Assembly: GCA_014649575.1 (NCBI GenBank)
Contig: BMTH01000013.1
Span: forward strand, 124,001 to 188,000
Source of the DNA: Streptomyces griseoincarnatus
Lineage (GTDB): Bacteria; Actinomycetota; Actinomycetes; Streptomycetales; Streptomycetaceae
Direction of reading: 5' to 3'
DNA length: 64,000 nt
The notes below the pieces were generated by a model that saw only the letters and a program-made list of their open reading frames with translations, did not search any database and was not told where the DNA came from. Positions 6,388 to 14,573 of this stretch are shown in pieces; within the stretch, counting starts at the first letter, position 1; the number at the start of each line of letters is the position of its first letter. Position numbers and translations under genes: made by a program.

Positions 6388-7266
6388 ATGACCCCCACCA
6401 TTCCCGGCTTCGAGCACCGCCGGCTGCCCGGTGTGGACGGCGTCGAGCTGGCGGCAGCCGTCGGCGGGCACGGCAGTCCCGTCGTGCTGCTGCACGGGTT
6501 CCCGCAGACGCATCTCATGTGGCGGCACGTCGCCGAGCGGCTCGCCGCCGACCACACCGTGATCTGCCCCGACCTCCGCGGCTACGGCGCCAGCGACAAG
6601 CCGGCCGCCGACAGTTCCGGCGTGTACGCCAAGCGCACCATGGCGGCCGACGTCGTGGCGGTGGCCGCCGCGCTCGGCCACGACCGCTTCGCCCTCGTCG
6701 GGCACGACCGGGGCGCCCTCGTCGCCTTCCGGGCCGGGCTCGACCACCCGGAGACCGTCACGCACCTCGGCATCCTCGACGTCGTGCCGACGCTCGACAT
6801 GTGGGACGTCCTGCACGGCGTCTCCGCTGCGGTCGCCTTCCACCTGTACCTGATGGCGCAGCCGCCCGGCCTGCCGGAGGCGATGATCGCGGGCAGCGCG
6901 GACGCCTTCTTCGGGTCGTTCCTCGACGCCTGGTCCACCGGACCGGGCGCGCTGCCGCCGGAGGTGCGGACCGCGTACCTGCGGGCGAGCCGCGCGGCGG
7001 TGCCGTCGATCGTCGCCGACTACCGGGCCTCGGCGACCGTCGACATCGAGCACGACCGGGCCGACCTGGACGCGGGCACCCGGCTCGCCATGCCGGTGAC
7101 GGTCCTTCAGCAGGACTGGGGCGCCCGGCTGGGTTACGACGCCTCGGCGGTGTGGCGGGCCTGGGCGCCGGACCTGGACCACCGGCTGACCGAGGCCGGG
7201 CACTTCATGGCCGAGGAGGCGCCCGAGGAGGTGACGGCGGCGATCCGGGACCTGCTGGCCCGCTAA
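6388..7266 (+). CDS. Alpha/beta hydrolase, haloacetate dehalogenase/epoxide hydrolase-like
   Basis: A 292-residue alpha/beta-hydrolase. Oxyanion motif LLHGFPQTHLMW (34-45), DLRGYGASDKP (62-72), nucleophile elbow VGHDRG with Asp107 rather than Ser, and the catalytic His272 in TEAGHFMAEE. An aspartate nucleophile means the ester intermediate of dehalogenases and epoxide hydrolases. The overall pattern is closest to fluoroacetate dehalogenases (LDVVPTLDMWD matches their LDIIPT region), but the second of the two carboxylate-binding arginines after the nucleophile is replaced (HDRGAL), so haloacetate may not be the substrate. No signal peptide; cytoplasmic. Stand-alone gene with a weak ribosome site. 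Confidence 0.8.
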   Translation: MTPTIPGFEHRRLPGVDGVELAAAVGGHGSPVVLLHGFPQTHLMWRHVAERLAADHTVICPDLRGYGASDKPAADSSGVYAKRTMAADVVAVAAALGHDRFALVGHDRGALVAFRAGLDHPETVTHLGILDVVPTLDMWDVLHGVSAAVAFHLYLMAQPPGLPEAMIAGSADAFFGSFLDAWSTGPGALPPEVRTAYLRASRAAVPSIVADYRASATVDIEHDRADLDAGTRLAMPVTVLQQDWGARLGYDASAVWRAWAPDLDHRLTEAGHFMAEEAPEEVTAAIRDLLAR

Positions 7267-7300
7267 CAGAGCCGACGGAGCGGAGTCACTCCTGGCGGGA

Positions 7301-7317
7301 ATACCCCTAGGGGGTAT
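7301..7317. promoter_or_regulatory. CsoR-type operator upstream of the DUF4396 gene
   Basis: ATACCCC-TA-GGGGGTAT is a near-perfect inverted repeat and fits the G-tract palindromes bound by copper repressors of the CsoR family (TAnnGGGGGGTATA-like sites, from memory). It lies 62 bp before the start of a His-rich membrane protein, which supports metal-controlled expression. Confidence 0.6.
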
Positions 7318-7378
7318 ACCGTTCCGGTGTGCGTGGGGACGGCACCGTCCCCGTGACGCTTCGAAGGGGGACGAGGTC

Positions 7379-7852
7379 ATGGACCACGCCATGCACCACC
7401 ACACCGGTACCGCGCCCGGCGCGACCTGGTCGATGGCGATACGGGCGACGCTGCACTGCCTGCTCGGCTGTGCCGTCGGCGAGATCCTCGGCATGGTCAT
7501 CGGCACGGCCCTGCTGTGGGGCGACGTCCCGACGATGGCCCTGGCCATAGGCCTGGCCTTCGTCTTCGGCTACTCCTTCACCCTCTTCGCCGTGGTGCGC
7601 GCCGGAGTGTCGCTGAAGGCCGCCGTGAAGATCGCGCTGGCCGCCGACACCGTCTCCATCGCGGTGATGGAGCTGGTCGACAACGCCATCATCGCGCTGA
7701 CGCCGGGGGCGATGGACGCCCACCTGTCCGAGGGCCTGTTCTGGTACGCGCTGCTCGGCGGCTTCGCCGTCGCCTTCCTGGTCACCACCCCGGTCAACAA
7801 GTGGATGATCGGCCGGGGCAAGGGTCACGCGGTGGTCCACGCCCACCACTGA
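7379..7852 (+). CDS. DUF4396 membrane protein with His-rich ends
   Basis: A 157-residue integral membrane protein. The N-terminus MDHAMHHHTG and C-terminus HAVVHAHH are rich in histidine; between them are four hydrophobic segments (about 25-48, 54-75, 85-110, 120-142) with the family motif ATLHCLLGCAVGEILGMVIG. This matches DUF4396, whose function is unknown. Position behind a CsoR-like operator and His-rich tails suggest a role in copper handling, which is inference. ATG at 7379 follows GGGGGACGAGG. Runs toward the SulP remnant, in the same frame, without a terminator. Confidence 0.8.
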   Translation: MDHAMHHHTGTAPGATWSMAIRATLHCLLGCAVGEILGMVIGTALLWGDVPTMALAIGLAFVFGYSFTLFAVVRAGVSLKAAVKIALAADTVSIAVMELVDNAIIALTPGAMDAHLSEGLFWYALLGGFAVAFLVTTPVNKWMIGRGKGHAVVHAHH

Positions 7853-7936
7853 CCCCGCCCCGGCCGACCGGCCGGATCCTCCGGTCAGCTCCCGTCGGCC
7901 CCCTCCGCGTCGGCGGCTGCCCCTCCGCGTCAGCGG

Positions 7937-8266
7937 CGCGTCGCACGGCCGGCCGAGGTCACCGCGGTCACCGACCCGGACGGCGGCACCGTGGTCCACC
8001 GGGTCACCGGCGAGCTGTTCCTCGCCTCCTCCGACGAACTGGTCGGCCGGCTCTCGTACGCCCACCGGCCCGACCGCGTCGTGATCGACCTGTCCGCCGC
8101 GCACCTCTGTGACGCCTCCTCGGTGGCCGCGCTCGACGCCCTCGGGACGGAGTACGCCCAGCGCGGCAAGACCGCCGAGACCGCCGAGACCGCCGAGACC
8201 GCCGGGCTGAACGAGCCCGGCGCACGGATGCACAAGACGCCCAGCGGCGAGCTCGCCGGCGGCTGA
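7937..8266 (+). pseudogene. Remnant of a SulP-family anion transporter: C-terminal STAS domain only
   Basis: About 110 codons resemble the cytoplasmic STAS domain that ends SulP sulfate/bicarbonate transporters: VHRVTGELFLASSDELV, PDRVVIDLSAAHLCDASSVA, then the usual end LNEPGARMHKTPSGELAGG. The twelve or so membrane helices that should precede it are missing, and the 80 bp upstream are open but make no sense as transporter. In relatives the link between KT and LN is short; here it is filled by repeated Thr-Ala-Glu from a 9-bp repeat (8171-8206). A GTG at 7991 could allow a 91-residue STAS peptide to be made, which would resemble an anti-anti-sigma factor, but there is no good ribosome site. 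Confidence 0.75.
8171..8206 (+). repeat. 9-bp microsatellite in the STAS remnant
   Basis: ACCGCCGAG occurs three times in a row (8171-8197), followed by a fourth copy ending GGG. It adds a run of Thr-Ala-Glu to the remnant protein and keeps the frame. Confidence 0.9.
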
Positions 8267-8345
8267 CCGGACGGCTCGGGCCGCCCCGGCAACCGGTCAG
8301 TTTCCGAGAAGCGCCGGCGGGCGGGGCGGTCCTACCGTCGACTGC

Positions 8346-8975
8346 ATGAACTCCATCGACTCCGTCACGCTGGAGGTGGCCGACCCCACGGCCGCCGCGC
8401 GCTTCTACTCCGACGCCTTCGGCCTGGACCGGGAGCGGGTGCGCCTGCGCCCGTCCGACGAGCCCACGAGCGGGTTCCGCGGCTTCACCCTGTCGCTGGT
8501 CATGTCCCAGCCCGGTGACGTCGACGCCCTGCACCGCGCCGCACTCGACGCGGGCGCCACCCAGCTGAAGCCCGCCGAGAAGTCCCTGTGGGGCTACGGC
8601 GGCGTCGTCCAGGCGCCCGACGGCACGATCTGGCAGCTGGTGACCTCGACGAAGAAGAACACCGGTCCGGTGACCCGGGCGATCGACGAGATCGTGCTGC
8701 TGCTCGGCGTGGCGGACGTGAAGGCGACCAAGCAGTTCTACGCCGAGCGCGGGTTCACCGTCGGCAAGAGCTTCGGCGGCAAGTACGTCGAGTTCAAGGG
8801 CGACCCAGGCAGCGTCAAGCTGTCGCTGTACAAGCGCAAGGCGCTGGGGAAGGTCACGGGCGTGTCCACCGAGGGCAGCGGCTCCCACCGCATCGCCCTC
8901 GTCAGCCCCGCCGGCCCCTTCACCGACCCCGACGGCTACGTCTGCGAGGCGCCCGAGCGGAAGCCGGACGAGTGA
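8346..8975 (+). CDS. VOC-superfamily protein (glyoxalase/bleomycin-resistance fold)
   Basis: A 209-residue protein made of two vicinal-oxygen-chelate half-domains: the first from SIDSVTLEVADPTAAARFYS to about GTIWQLVTS, the second from IDEIVLLLGVADVKATKQFY to PDGYVCEAP. Both have the usual beta-alpha-beta-beta-beta pattern and the phrase A-D-x2-A-x3-FY. Possible metal ligands are few, so it may bind a small molecule rather than act as an enzyme. ATG at 8346 without a strong ribosome site. Stand-alone; substrate unknown. Convergent with the ATPase gene. Confidence 0.8.
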   Translation: MNSIDSVTLEVADPTAAARFYSDAFGLDRERVRLRPSDEPTSGFRGFTLSLVMSQPGDVDALHRAALDAGATQLKPAEKSLWGYGGVVQAPDGTIWQLVTSTKKNTGPVTRAIDEIVLLLGVADVKATKQFYAERGFTVGKSFGGKYVEFKGDPGSVKLSLYKRKALGKVTGVSTEGSGSHRIALVSPAGPFTDPDGYVCEAPERKPDE

Positions 8976-9017
8976 CACGCCCCCTGCCTTCCGAGACGCC
9001 CCTGCCTTCGGGACCGC

Positions 9018-9725
9018 TCACTCCAGTACGTGCCGCAGGTACGCCGTCGGGTCGGCGAGGTAGCGGCGCCAGTGGTCGACCAGGGCGAGGTCCTGCCAGG
9101 CGGTGCGCCGGATGCCGTGGTCGCCGACCTCGACGACGTCCGCGCCGGGCAGGGCGGTCAGCAGCGGGGAGTGGGTGGCGCACACCACCTGCGCGCCGGC
9201 CCGCGTCAGCTGGTCGATGTGGCCGAGCAGCTCCAGGCACGAGGAGAAGGACAGGGCGGCCTCGGGCTCGTCCATGACGTACAGGCCGGGGCGCAGGAAC
9301 TTGTCGCGGAAGGCCGCGAGGAAGCCCTCGCCGTGACTGCGCTCGTCCGGCGCGAGGCCCTCCCGGCCGAGGGCGTCCAGAGCGGTCTCGGCGCGCAGGA
9401 AGAAACCTTGGCGGGCGGACCAGGAGGCGAGCATGCGGCGGCCGCGGGGCGCCGCGTCGAATCGGATGTGCTCGCCCAGCACCGACTTGGCGCGGGGGCT
9501 CGCGTACCGCCACTCGTGCGAGCCGCCCCACGGGTCCAGGCCGAAGCCCTCGGCGAGCGCCTCGACCAGGGTCGACTTGCCGGAGCCGTTCTCCCCGACG
9601 ACGAAGGTGACCGGGGCGGTGAACCGCAGGCCGCCGTCGAGGAGCGCGCGGACGCACGGGACCGACCAGGGCCACTCCCCCGCGTCGTACGCACCCACAT
9701 GGGCGTACGCACGTTCGATGATCAC
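9018..9725 (-). CDS. AAA-type ATPase of the RecF/ABC class, stand-alone
   Basis: A 235-residue ATPase: Walker A GENGSGKST (44-52), a signature-like HGEGF (131-135), Walker B LYVMDEPEAAL (148-158) and switch histidine in CATHSPLL. This is the ABC-ATPase fold used by small proteins related to YbbA/RecF-like ATPases, sometimes found alone in Streptomyces. There is no permease or nuclease partner next to it. The DEPEAAL order is as expected for an active site. Cellular role unknown; chromosome or phage-defence functions occur in the wider group, but nothing here shows that. Confidence 0.8.
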   Translation of the reverse strand: MIIERAYAHVGAYDAGEWPWSVPCVRALLDGGLRFTAPVTFVVGENGSGKSTLVEALAEGFGLDPWGGSHEWRYASPRAKSVLGEHIRFDAAPRGRRMLASWSARQGFFLRAETALDALGREGLAPDERSHGEGFLAAFRDKFLRPGLYVMDEPEAALSFSSCLELLGHIDQLTRAGAQVVCATHSPLLTALPGADVVEVGDHGIRRTAWQDLALVDHWRRYLADPTAYLRHVLE

Positions 9726-9769
9726 GGGTCGAGTGTGTCACGGGGCGGCCCGGCGGGCAGCCCGCCCGC

Positions 9770-11035
9770 TCACTGGGTGCCCACCGTCCGCAGCACCGTC
9801 AGGACCAGGGTCCGCGCCGTCTCCACCACCTCCCGCACGCTCACGTGCTCCCGCGCGCTGTGCGCCACCGCGATGTCGCCGGGCCCGTACTGCAGGGCCG
9901 GTATCCCGGCGTCGGTGTAGTGCCGCAGGTCGCTGCCGTACGTCGCCCCGCGCCGCCGGGGCACGCCCCCGCCCGTCGCGTCGGCGTGCGCGGCGCCGAC
10001 CGTGTCCGCGAGGGGGTGCCCCTCGGGCAGCATGCCGCTCGCGAACTGTCCGCCCGGCCAGGTCACCGTCGCCGGGTGGTCGCGCAGCCAGGGGTCGGCG
10101 GCGCACGCCTCGGCCACGCACCGTTCCAGCGCGGTACGCGCGTCCGCCGGGTCCTCGCCGAGCCGTACTCCGAACCGGCCCTCCGCGACCAGCAGGTCCG
10201 GCACGCTGCTGGCCCAGTCCCCCGCCCGCAGCGTGCCCACCGACAGGCCGTACGGGAGCGGGTACTCCGCGAGCAGCGGATCCGGGTCCCGGTTCCGCTC
10301 CTTCTCCAGCGCGGCCAGTGCCCGGTGCAGCGGGAGGTAGGCGTCGACGGCGCTGACACCCTTCTCGCGTGAGCTGCCGTGCGCGGCCTTGCCCGGCACG
10401 GCGATCCGGAAGGTCAGCGCGCCCGCGTTGGCTGTGATCAGCGTGGAGGCGGTGGGCTCGGCGATGACACAGGCGTCGCCGGTGTGACCGCGCCGCAGCG
10501 TGCCGAACGCACCGAGACCGCCGTCCTCCTCGCCGACCACGAAGTGCGCGGCGACCCGGCCGCGCAGCCGGATCCCTGCCGCCCGTATCGCGGCGAGCGC
10601 CGCGAGGTGCGCCGCCAGACCGGCCTTCATGTCGCACGCCCCGCGCCCGTGCACGAGGTCCCCCTCCACGCGCGGCACGAACGGATCCCCGTCCCACGCG
10701 GCCAAATCCCCCGGCGGTACGACGTCGACGTGGCCCTGGAGGATCAGCGTCGGCCCGTCGCCCCCGTCGGACGTCGTCCCGACCAGCCCCCAGGCCTCCT
10801 CGCGGGGCGCCTCCGTGCCGGGGAACTCCGGGTCGGCGCGCAGCGCGGGCAGGTCCATCGACCACAGGTCGACGTCAAGACCCAGCCACTCCAGCCGCCC
10901 CGCGAGCTGATGCTGCAGCTCCGACTCGGCGGCGCTCCCCGTGACGCTCGGCACGGAGATCAACTCCATCAACGTCCGCGCGGCCGCCGCGGCGTCCACC
11001 GCGGCCAACGCGGCACTCTCGTCATCGCTCAGCAC
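9770..11035 (-). CDS. M20-family metallopeptidase (ArgE/DapE-like deacylase)
   Basis: A 421-residue zinc hydrolase of the ArgE/DapE/CPG2 group. Metal ligands are visible: His and Asp in LQGHVDVVPPG, Asp in GRGACDMKAG, the catalytic Glu pair in VVGEEDGG, and a C-terminal His in VAHSAREHVS. The middle part has the dimerisation domain (VPGKAAHGSSREKGVSA). The substrate is probably an N-acyl amino acid or small peptide. The GTG at 11035 is preferred because GGGAGG lies four bases upstream; the frame extends 16 codons further. Not linked to arginine or lysine genes, so a biosynthetic role is not supported. Confidence 0.8.
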   Translation of the reverse strand: MLSDDESAALAAVDAAAAARTLMELISVPSVTGSAAESELQHQLAGRLEWLGLDVDLWSMDLPALRADPEFPGTEAPREEAWGLVGTTSDGGDGPTLILQGHVDVVPPGDLAAWDGDPFVPRVEGDLVHGRGACDMKAGLAAHLAALAAIRAAGIRLRGRVAAHFVVGEEDGGLGAFGTLRRGHTGDACVIAEPTASTLITANAGALTFRIAVPGKAAHGSSREKGVSAVDAYLPLHRALAALEKERNRDPDPLLAEYPLPYGLSVGTLRAGDWASSVPDLLVAEGRFGVRLGEDPADARTALERCVAEACAADPWLRDHPATVTWPGGQFASGMLPEGHPLADTVGAAHADATGGGVPRRRGATYGSDLRHYTDAGIPALQYGPGDIAVAHSAREHVSVREVVETARTLVLTVLRTVGTQ

Positions 11036-11104
11036 GACCCCTCCCCTCACGGGGGCCGGCCCGACAACGGCCCCCGCATGCATCCTGCGCAGGCGATGCG
11101 AGGG

Positions 11105-12556
11105 TTACGCCCCCGACTCGCCCCGCTCCTCCGTCGCCCCCGCCACCGTGAAGCCCGTGACGGTGCCGCCGCCTGCCCGGTGGAAGGCGTAGGGGGCTCC
11201 GCCGTGGGCGAGCGCCACCTCGCGGACGATCGAGAGGCCCAGGCCCGAGCCGGGCAGGGCGCGCGCGTCGGCGGCTCGGTAGAAGCGGTCGAAGACGCGG
11301 GTCAGGTCGTCGTCGGCGATGCCCGGGCCCCGGTCGCGGACCTCCACCCGCACCGTGCCCGGGCGGGCCGGACCCGCCACGTGGATCTCCACGGGCGCCC
11401 GGCCCTCGCGGTCGAACTTGACCGCGTTCTCCACCAGGTTGGACAGCGCCCGGCCGAGCATCCCGGGCCGTCCGTGGGTCGTGGTGTCCCCGACGGCGTG
11501 GACCTGGATCTCGCGTCCCGTGCGCCGCCGGGCGAGGCCCGCCACCTCCTCGGCGACGTCCGCGAGGTCGATCCGCTGCGGCGGCTCCGTGTCGGACTGC
11601 CCGGCCGCCAGGTCCACCAGCTCGTTGACCAGGTCGGTCAGCTCCCGCGCCTCCTGGGCGAGGTCGGTGACCAGCTCCTCGCGGCTGTCGGGCGGGAGCT
11701 CGTCGATGCGGCGCAGCATCGAGATGTTGGTGCGCAGGGAGGTGAGCGGGGTGCGCAGTTCGTGCCCCGCGTCCTGGACCAGGCGGCGCTGGTCCTCCTC
11801 GGACTGGGCGAGCCGGCCCAGCATCCGGTCGAAGGCGCGGCCGAGGCGCCCCACCTCGTCGTAGCCGGCGACCGGCACCTGGATGCCGAGACGGCGGGTG
11901 CGGGCGACGGCCTCGGCGGTGTTGGTGAGCACCACGAGGCGGCGGGTGATGCGCCGGGCCAGCCACCAGCCGAACAGCCCGGCGGCGACCACCACGGCCG
12001 CCATGAGCAGGAACGTGCGCCGTTGCAGCGCCCGCAGCAGGTCCTCCGTGTCGCTGAACTCCTGCGCGACCTGCACCGCGCCCCGGCTGCCGCCCAGGGA
12101 GACGGTCGCCACCCGGTAGACGTCGTCGCCGACGTCCACCCCGGCGTGCACGACCACGCGCCCCGCCGTGGCGGCGCCCGCGATCCGGCGGTCGTCGTCC
12201 TCCACGGGCAGCCCGGGGTTGCCGGGGTCGACGACCCTGCCGTCCGGTCCGAGCACCTGCACGTCGGTGCGGGCCGGGCGCACCAGGTCGTGGCCGGGCG
12301 CGGCGGAGGAGAAGTCGTGCGGCGACATCCGGTTCCGCCGGACCTCCGCGCTCAGGTCCTGCACCACCTCGTCGAAGACGGACTGCTGGTCCACCCGCAC
12401 CAGCCGCGCGGCCGCGTTGTACGACAGGAAGCCGACCAGCAGCGTCACGGTCGCGGTGACCGCCGCGAACGCCACCGCGAAGGTGGTGCCCAGCGACAGC
12501 AGCCGCATCCGGCGGCGCGGGACCGACGGCCCGTGCGCACCGCCGCCGGCCGCCAC
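11105..12556 (-). CDS. Sensor histidine kinase, MprB/HAMP type
   Basis: A 483-residue membrane kinase. First membrane helix about 20-45, extracytoplasmic sensor about 50-180, second helix 181-200, HAMP domain 201-253, then the phosphoacceptor H box DAGHELRTPLTS (His265), N box LSNLVENAVKF, G1 DRGPGI and G2 GSGLGLSIV. It should autophosphorylate His265 and pass phosphate to Asp53 of the regulator encoded just upstream: the GTG start directly follows the regulator's stop codon. The H-box context resembles mycobacterial MprB, which senses envelope stress; the signal here is unknown. Confidence 0.9.
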   Translation of the reverse strand: MAAGGGAHGPSVPRRRMRLLSLGTTFAVAFAAVTATVTLLVGFLSYNAAARLVRVDQQSVFDEVVQDLSAEVRRNRMSPHDFSSAAPGHDLVRPARTDVQVLGPDGRVVDPGNPGLPVEDDDRRIAGAATAGRVVVHAGVDVGDDVYRVATVSLGGSRGAVQVAQEFSDTEDLLRALQRRTFLLMAAVVVAAGLFGWWLARRITRRLVVLTNTAEAVARTRRLGIQVPVAGYDEVGRLGRAFDRMLGRLAQSEEDQRRLVQDAGHELRTPLTSLRTNISMLRRIDELPPDSREELVTDLAQEARELTDLVNELVDLAAGQSDTEPPQRIDLADVAEEVAGLARRRTGREIQVHAVGDTTTHGRPGMLGRALSNLVENAVKFDREGRAPVEIHVAGPARPGTVRVEVRDRGPGIADDDLTRVFDRFYRAADARALPGSGLGLSIVREVALAHGGAPYAFHRAGGGTVTGFTVAGATEERGESGA

Positions 12557-13285
12557 TCAGCCCTCCCGCAGCACGTAGCCCACCCCGCGCACCGTGTGGA
12601 TGAGCTGCGGGGCGCCGGGCTCGTCGAGCTTGCGGCGCAGGTAGCCGACGTAGACGGCGAGGTTCTTGGAGCCGGGGCCGAAGTCGTAGCCCCAGATGCG
12701 GTCGTAGATGGTGGAGTGGTCGAGGACCACGCCGGCGTTGCGGATGAGCAGTTCCAGCAGTTCGAACTCGGTGCGGGTCAGCTCCAGTTCGCGGTCGCCG
12801 CGCCAGGCCCGGCGGGCCTGCGGGTCCATGCGGAGTCCCGCCGCCTCCAGGAAGCGTCCGGTCGGCGGGGGCGGCTCGGCCTCCTGTGCGGCGGCCGGCT
12901 CGGGCTCGGCGGGCGCGGGGGCCGCGCGGCGCAGGAGGGCGCGGAGCCGGGCGAAGACCTCCTCGACGTCGAACGGCTTGACGACGTAGTCGTCGGCGCC
13001 CGCGTCGAGCCCGGCGATCCGGTCGGCGGTCTCCACCAGCGCGGTCAGTATCAGCACCGGGGTGCGGTCGCCCTCGGCGCGCAGCACCCGGCACACCTGA
13101 AGCCCGTCGATGCCGGGCATCATCACGTCGAGCACCAGCACGTCGGGCCGGCTGCGGTGGGCCTGCGCGAGGGCCTCGACGCCGTCGGCGACGGCCGTGA
13201 CGCGGTAGCCCTCCAGAGTCAGCGCGCGCTCCAGCGCGTTGCGGATGGCGCGGTCGTCTTCGGCGAGCAGAACGGTGTGCGGCAC
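12557..13285 (-). CDS. OmpR-family response regulator, MprA-like
   Basis: A 242-residue regulator. Receiver domain with acidic pocket E9-D10-D11, phospho-Asp53 in VLDVMMPGIDG, Thr81 and Lys103 in YVVKPF. After a Pro/Ala/Glu-rich linker (about 122-148) comes a winged-helix DNA-binding domain ending VRGVGYVLREG. The GTG at 13285 (product starts MPHTVLLAEDD) is chosen from the receiver fold; the 27 codons upstream are not conserved in type. First gene of a two-gene operon with the kinase. Targets unknown, probably including its own promoter. Confidence 0.9.
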   Translation of the reverse strand: MPHTVLLAEDDRAIRNALERALTLEGYRVTAVADGVEALAQAHRSRPDVLVLDVMMPGIDGLQVCRVLRAEGDRTPVLILTALVETADRIAGLDAGADDYVVKPFDVEEVFARLRALLRRAAPAPAEPEPAAAQEAEPPPPTGRFLEAAGLRMDPQARRAWRGDRELELTRTEFELLELLIRNAGVVLDHSTIYDRIWGYDFGPGSKNLAVYVGYLRRKLDEPGAPQLIHTVRGVGYVLREG

Positions 13286-13358
13286 CCGCCCAGTGTGCCA
13301 AGCCGCCGGGGCCGGGCGGCCCCGCCGGCCGTCCGGGCCCCCGCTTCTTACCGCCGTC

Positions 13359-14573
13359 TCACCCACCAGGGCGCAGCGCGGCGAGCCGTTCCTCGAAGGG
13401 GGTCACGTTCTCGAACGTGTCCTTCTTGGGGAGGGGGGCGCCCCTCGGCGTCCCATGCCGGGGCCCGGCCCCGGAGTGCTGGTCCGGCCTCCCGCCGGAC
13501 GCCTCCCCGGGCCCGGGTGACGGATGCCCGTCCGCCGGGGCCGGACGGCCGCCCGCGGTGCCGCCCTGCGCGGACTTCCGGCCACCGGGCGCGGCGCCGC
13601 CCTGCGGGGCCGGCCCCCGGACGTCGGACGCCGTCTTCCGGGGCTGCGCCCCGCCGGTCGAGACCGCCGTCGCGGGCGTCGGCACCGAGCCGGGCGACGG
13701 GTCGCCGTCCGGCGCATGCGGACCAGGGCTCGCAGGGCCGCCCCGTGCGGAGCTCCGGCCACCGGGCACGGCCTCAGCGCCCTGCGACGCGGCACCGTCC
13801 GGCGCACTCGGACCACGGCCCGCGAGGCCGCCCCGCGCAGAATCCCGGCCCCCGGGCACGGCCCCGGCCTCCGGCGACGGACGGGCGTCCTGACCCGTGC
13901 CACCGACCGAGGCGGCGGCCTGCCGGGGTGCCGGACCGCCCAGGGCGGTCTGCGTGCCGGTCAGGACCGGGGCGGTCCGCCCGCCGGGCGGGACGTCCCG
14001 CGGGCCGGGAACGCCGGCCGGAGCCGTCTGCCGAGGCACCGCTCCCGCCCCCGCCGCCCAGGCGACCAGTTCCCCCGCCGCCCGCCCGATCCGGGCGTCC
14101 AGCCCTTCCGCACCCCAGTCCTCCGAGGCCGCGTAGACACCCGTCGGGACGACGACCGCGCGGAGGTAGGAGAAGAGAGGACGGAGCGCGTGGTCCAGGA
14201 CCAGGGAGTGCCGCGCGCTGCCGCCGGTCGCCGCGATCAGCACCGGCATGCCGGTCAGGGCCTCGGAATCGGTGGAGCTCAGCGCGTCGAAGAAGGACTT
14301 GAACAGCCCGCTGTACGACGCCGAGAACACCGGCGTGACCACGATCAGCGCGTCCGCCCCGCTCACCGCGTCGAACGCCTCCGACAGCGCGGGGCCGGGG
14401 AAGCCGTTGGTGAAGGTGTGCGCGATCTCCACCGCGAGGTCCCGCAGTTCGACCACCCGGACGTCGCCGGGCTCGGCGCCGGCCGCAGCGACCGCGGCCG
14501 AGGCGAGCCGGTCGCCCAGCAGCCGCGTGGACGACGGCACGCTCAGCCCGGCCGACACGACGACGATCCTCAT
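13359..14573 (-). CDS. NADPH-dependent FMN reductase (CE1759 type) with a long low-complexity insert
   Basis: Residues 1-175 form a flavodoxin-like FMN reductase: MRIVVVSAGLSVPSSTRLL (phosphate loop), VVTPVFSASYSGLFKSFFDA and AATGGSARHSLVLDHALRPL. The last 17 residues (FENVTPFEERLAALRPGG) look like the normal family end. Between them about 210 residues of Gly/Pro/Ala/Arg-rich sequence with repeated phrases such as PGGRSSARGG, PDGDPSPG and APDG are inserted; family members are usually near 190-220 residues in all. It probably supplies reduced FMN to the luciferase-like enzyme encoded upstream, whose stop overlaps this ATG (ATGA). The insert keeps the frame and is likely disordered. Confidence 0.85.
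   Translation of the reverse strand: MRIVVVSAGLSVPSSTRLLGDRLASAAVAAAGAEPGDVRVVELRDLAVEIAHTFTNGFPGPALSEAFDAVSGADALIVVTPVFSASYSGLFKSFFDALSSTDSEALTGMPVLIAATGGSARHSLVLDHALRPLFSYLRAVVVPTGVYAASEDWGAEGLDARIGRAAGELVAWAAGAGAVPRQTAPAGVPGPRDVPPGGRTAPVLTGTQTALGGPAPRQAAASVGGTGQDARPSPEAGAVPGGRDSARGGLAGRGPSAPDGAASQGAEAVPGGRSSARGGPASPGPHAPDGDPSPGSVPTPATAVSTGGAQPRKTASDVRGPAPQGGAAPGGRKSAQGGTAGGRPAPADGHPSPGPGEASGGRPDQHSGAGPRHGTPRGAPLPKKDTFENVTPFEERLAALRPGG

Noticed and set aside
10379-14302. Plus-strand frame of about 1300 codons
   Set aside because: It is antisense to the M20 peptidase, kinase, regulator and reductase genes, all of which have clear motifs on the minus strand.
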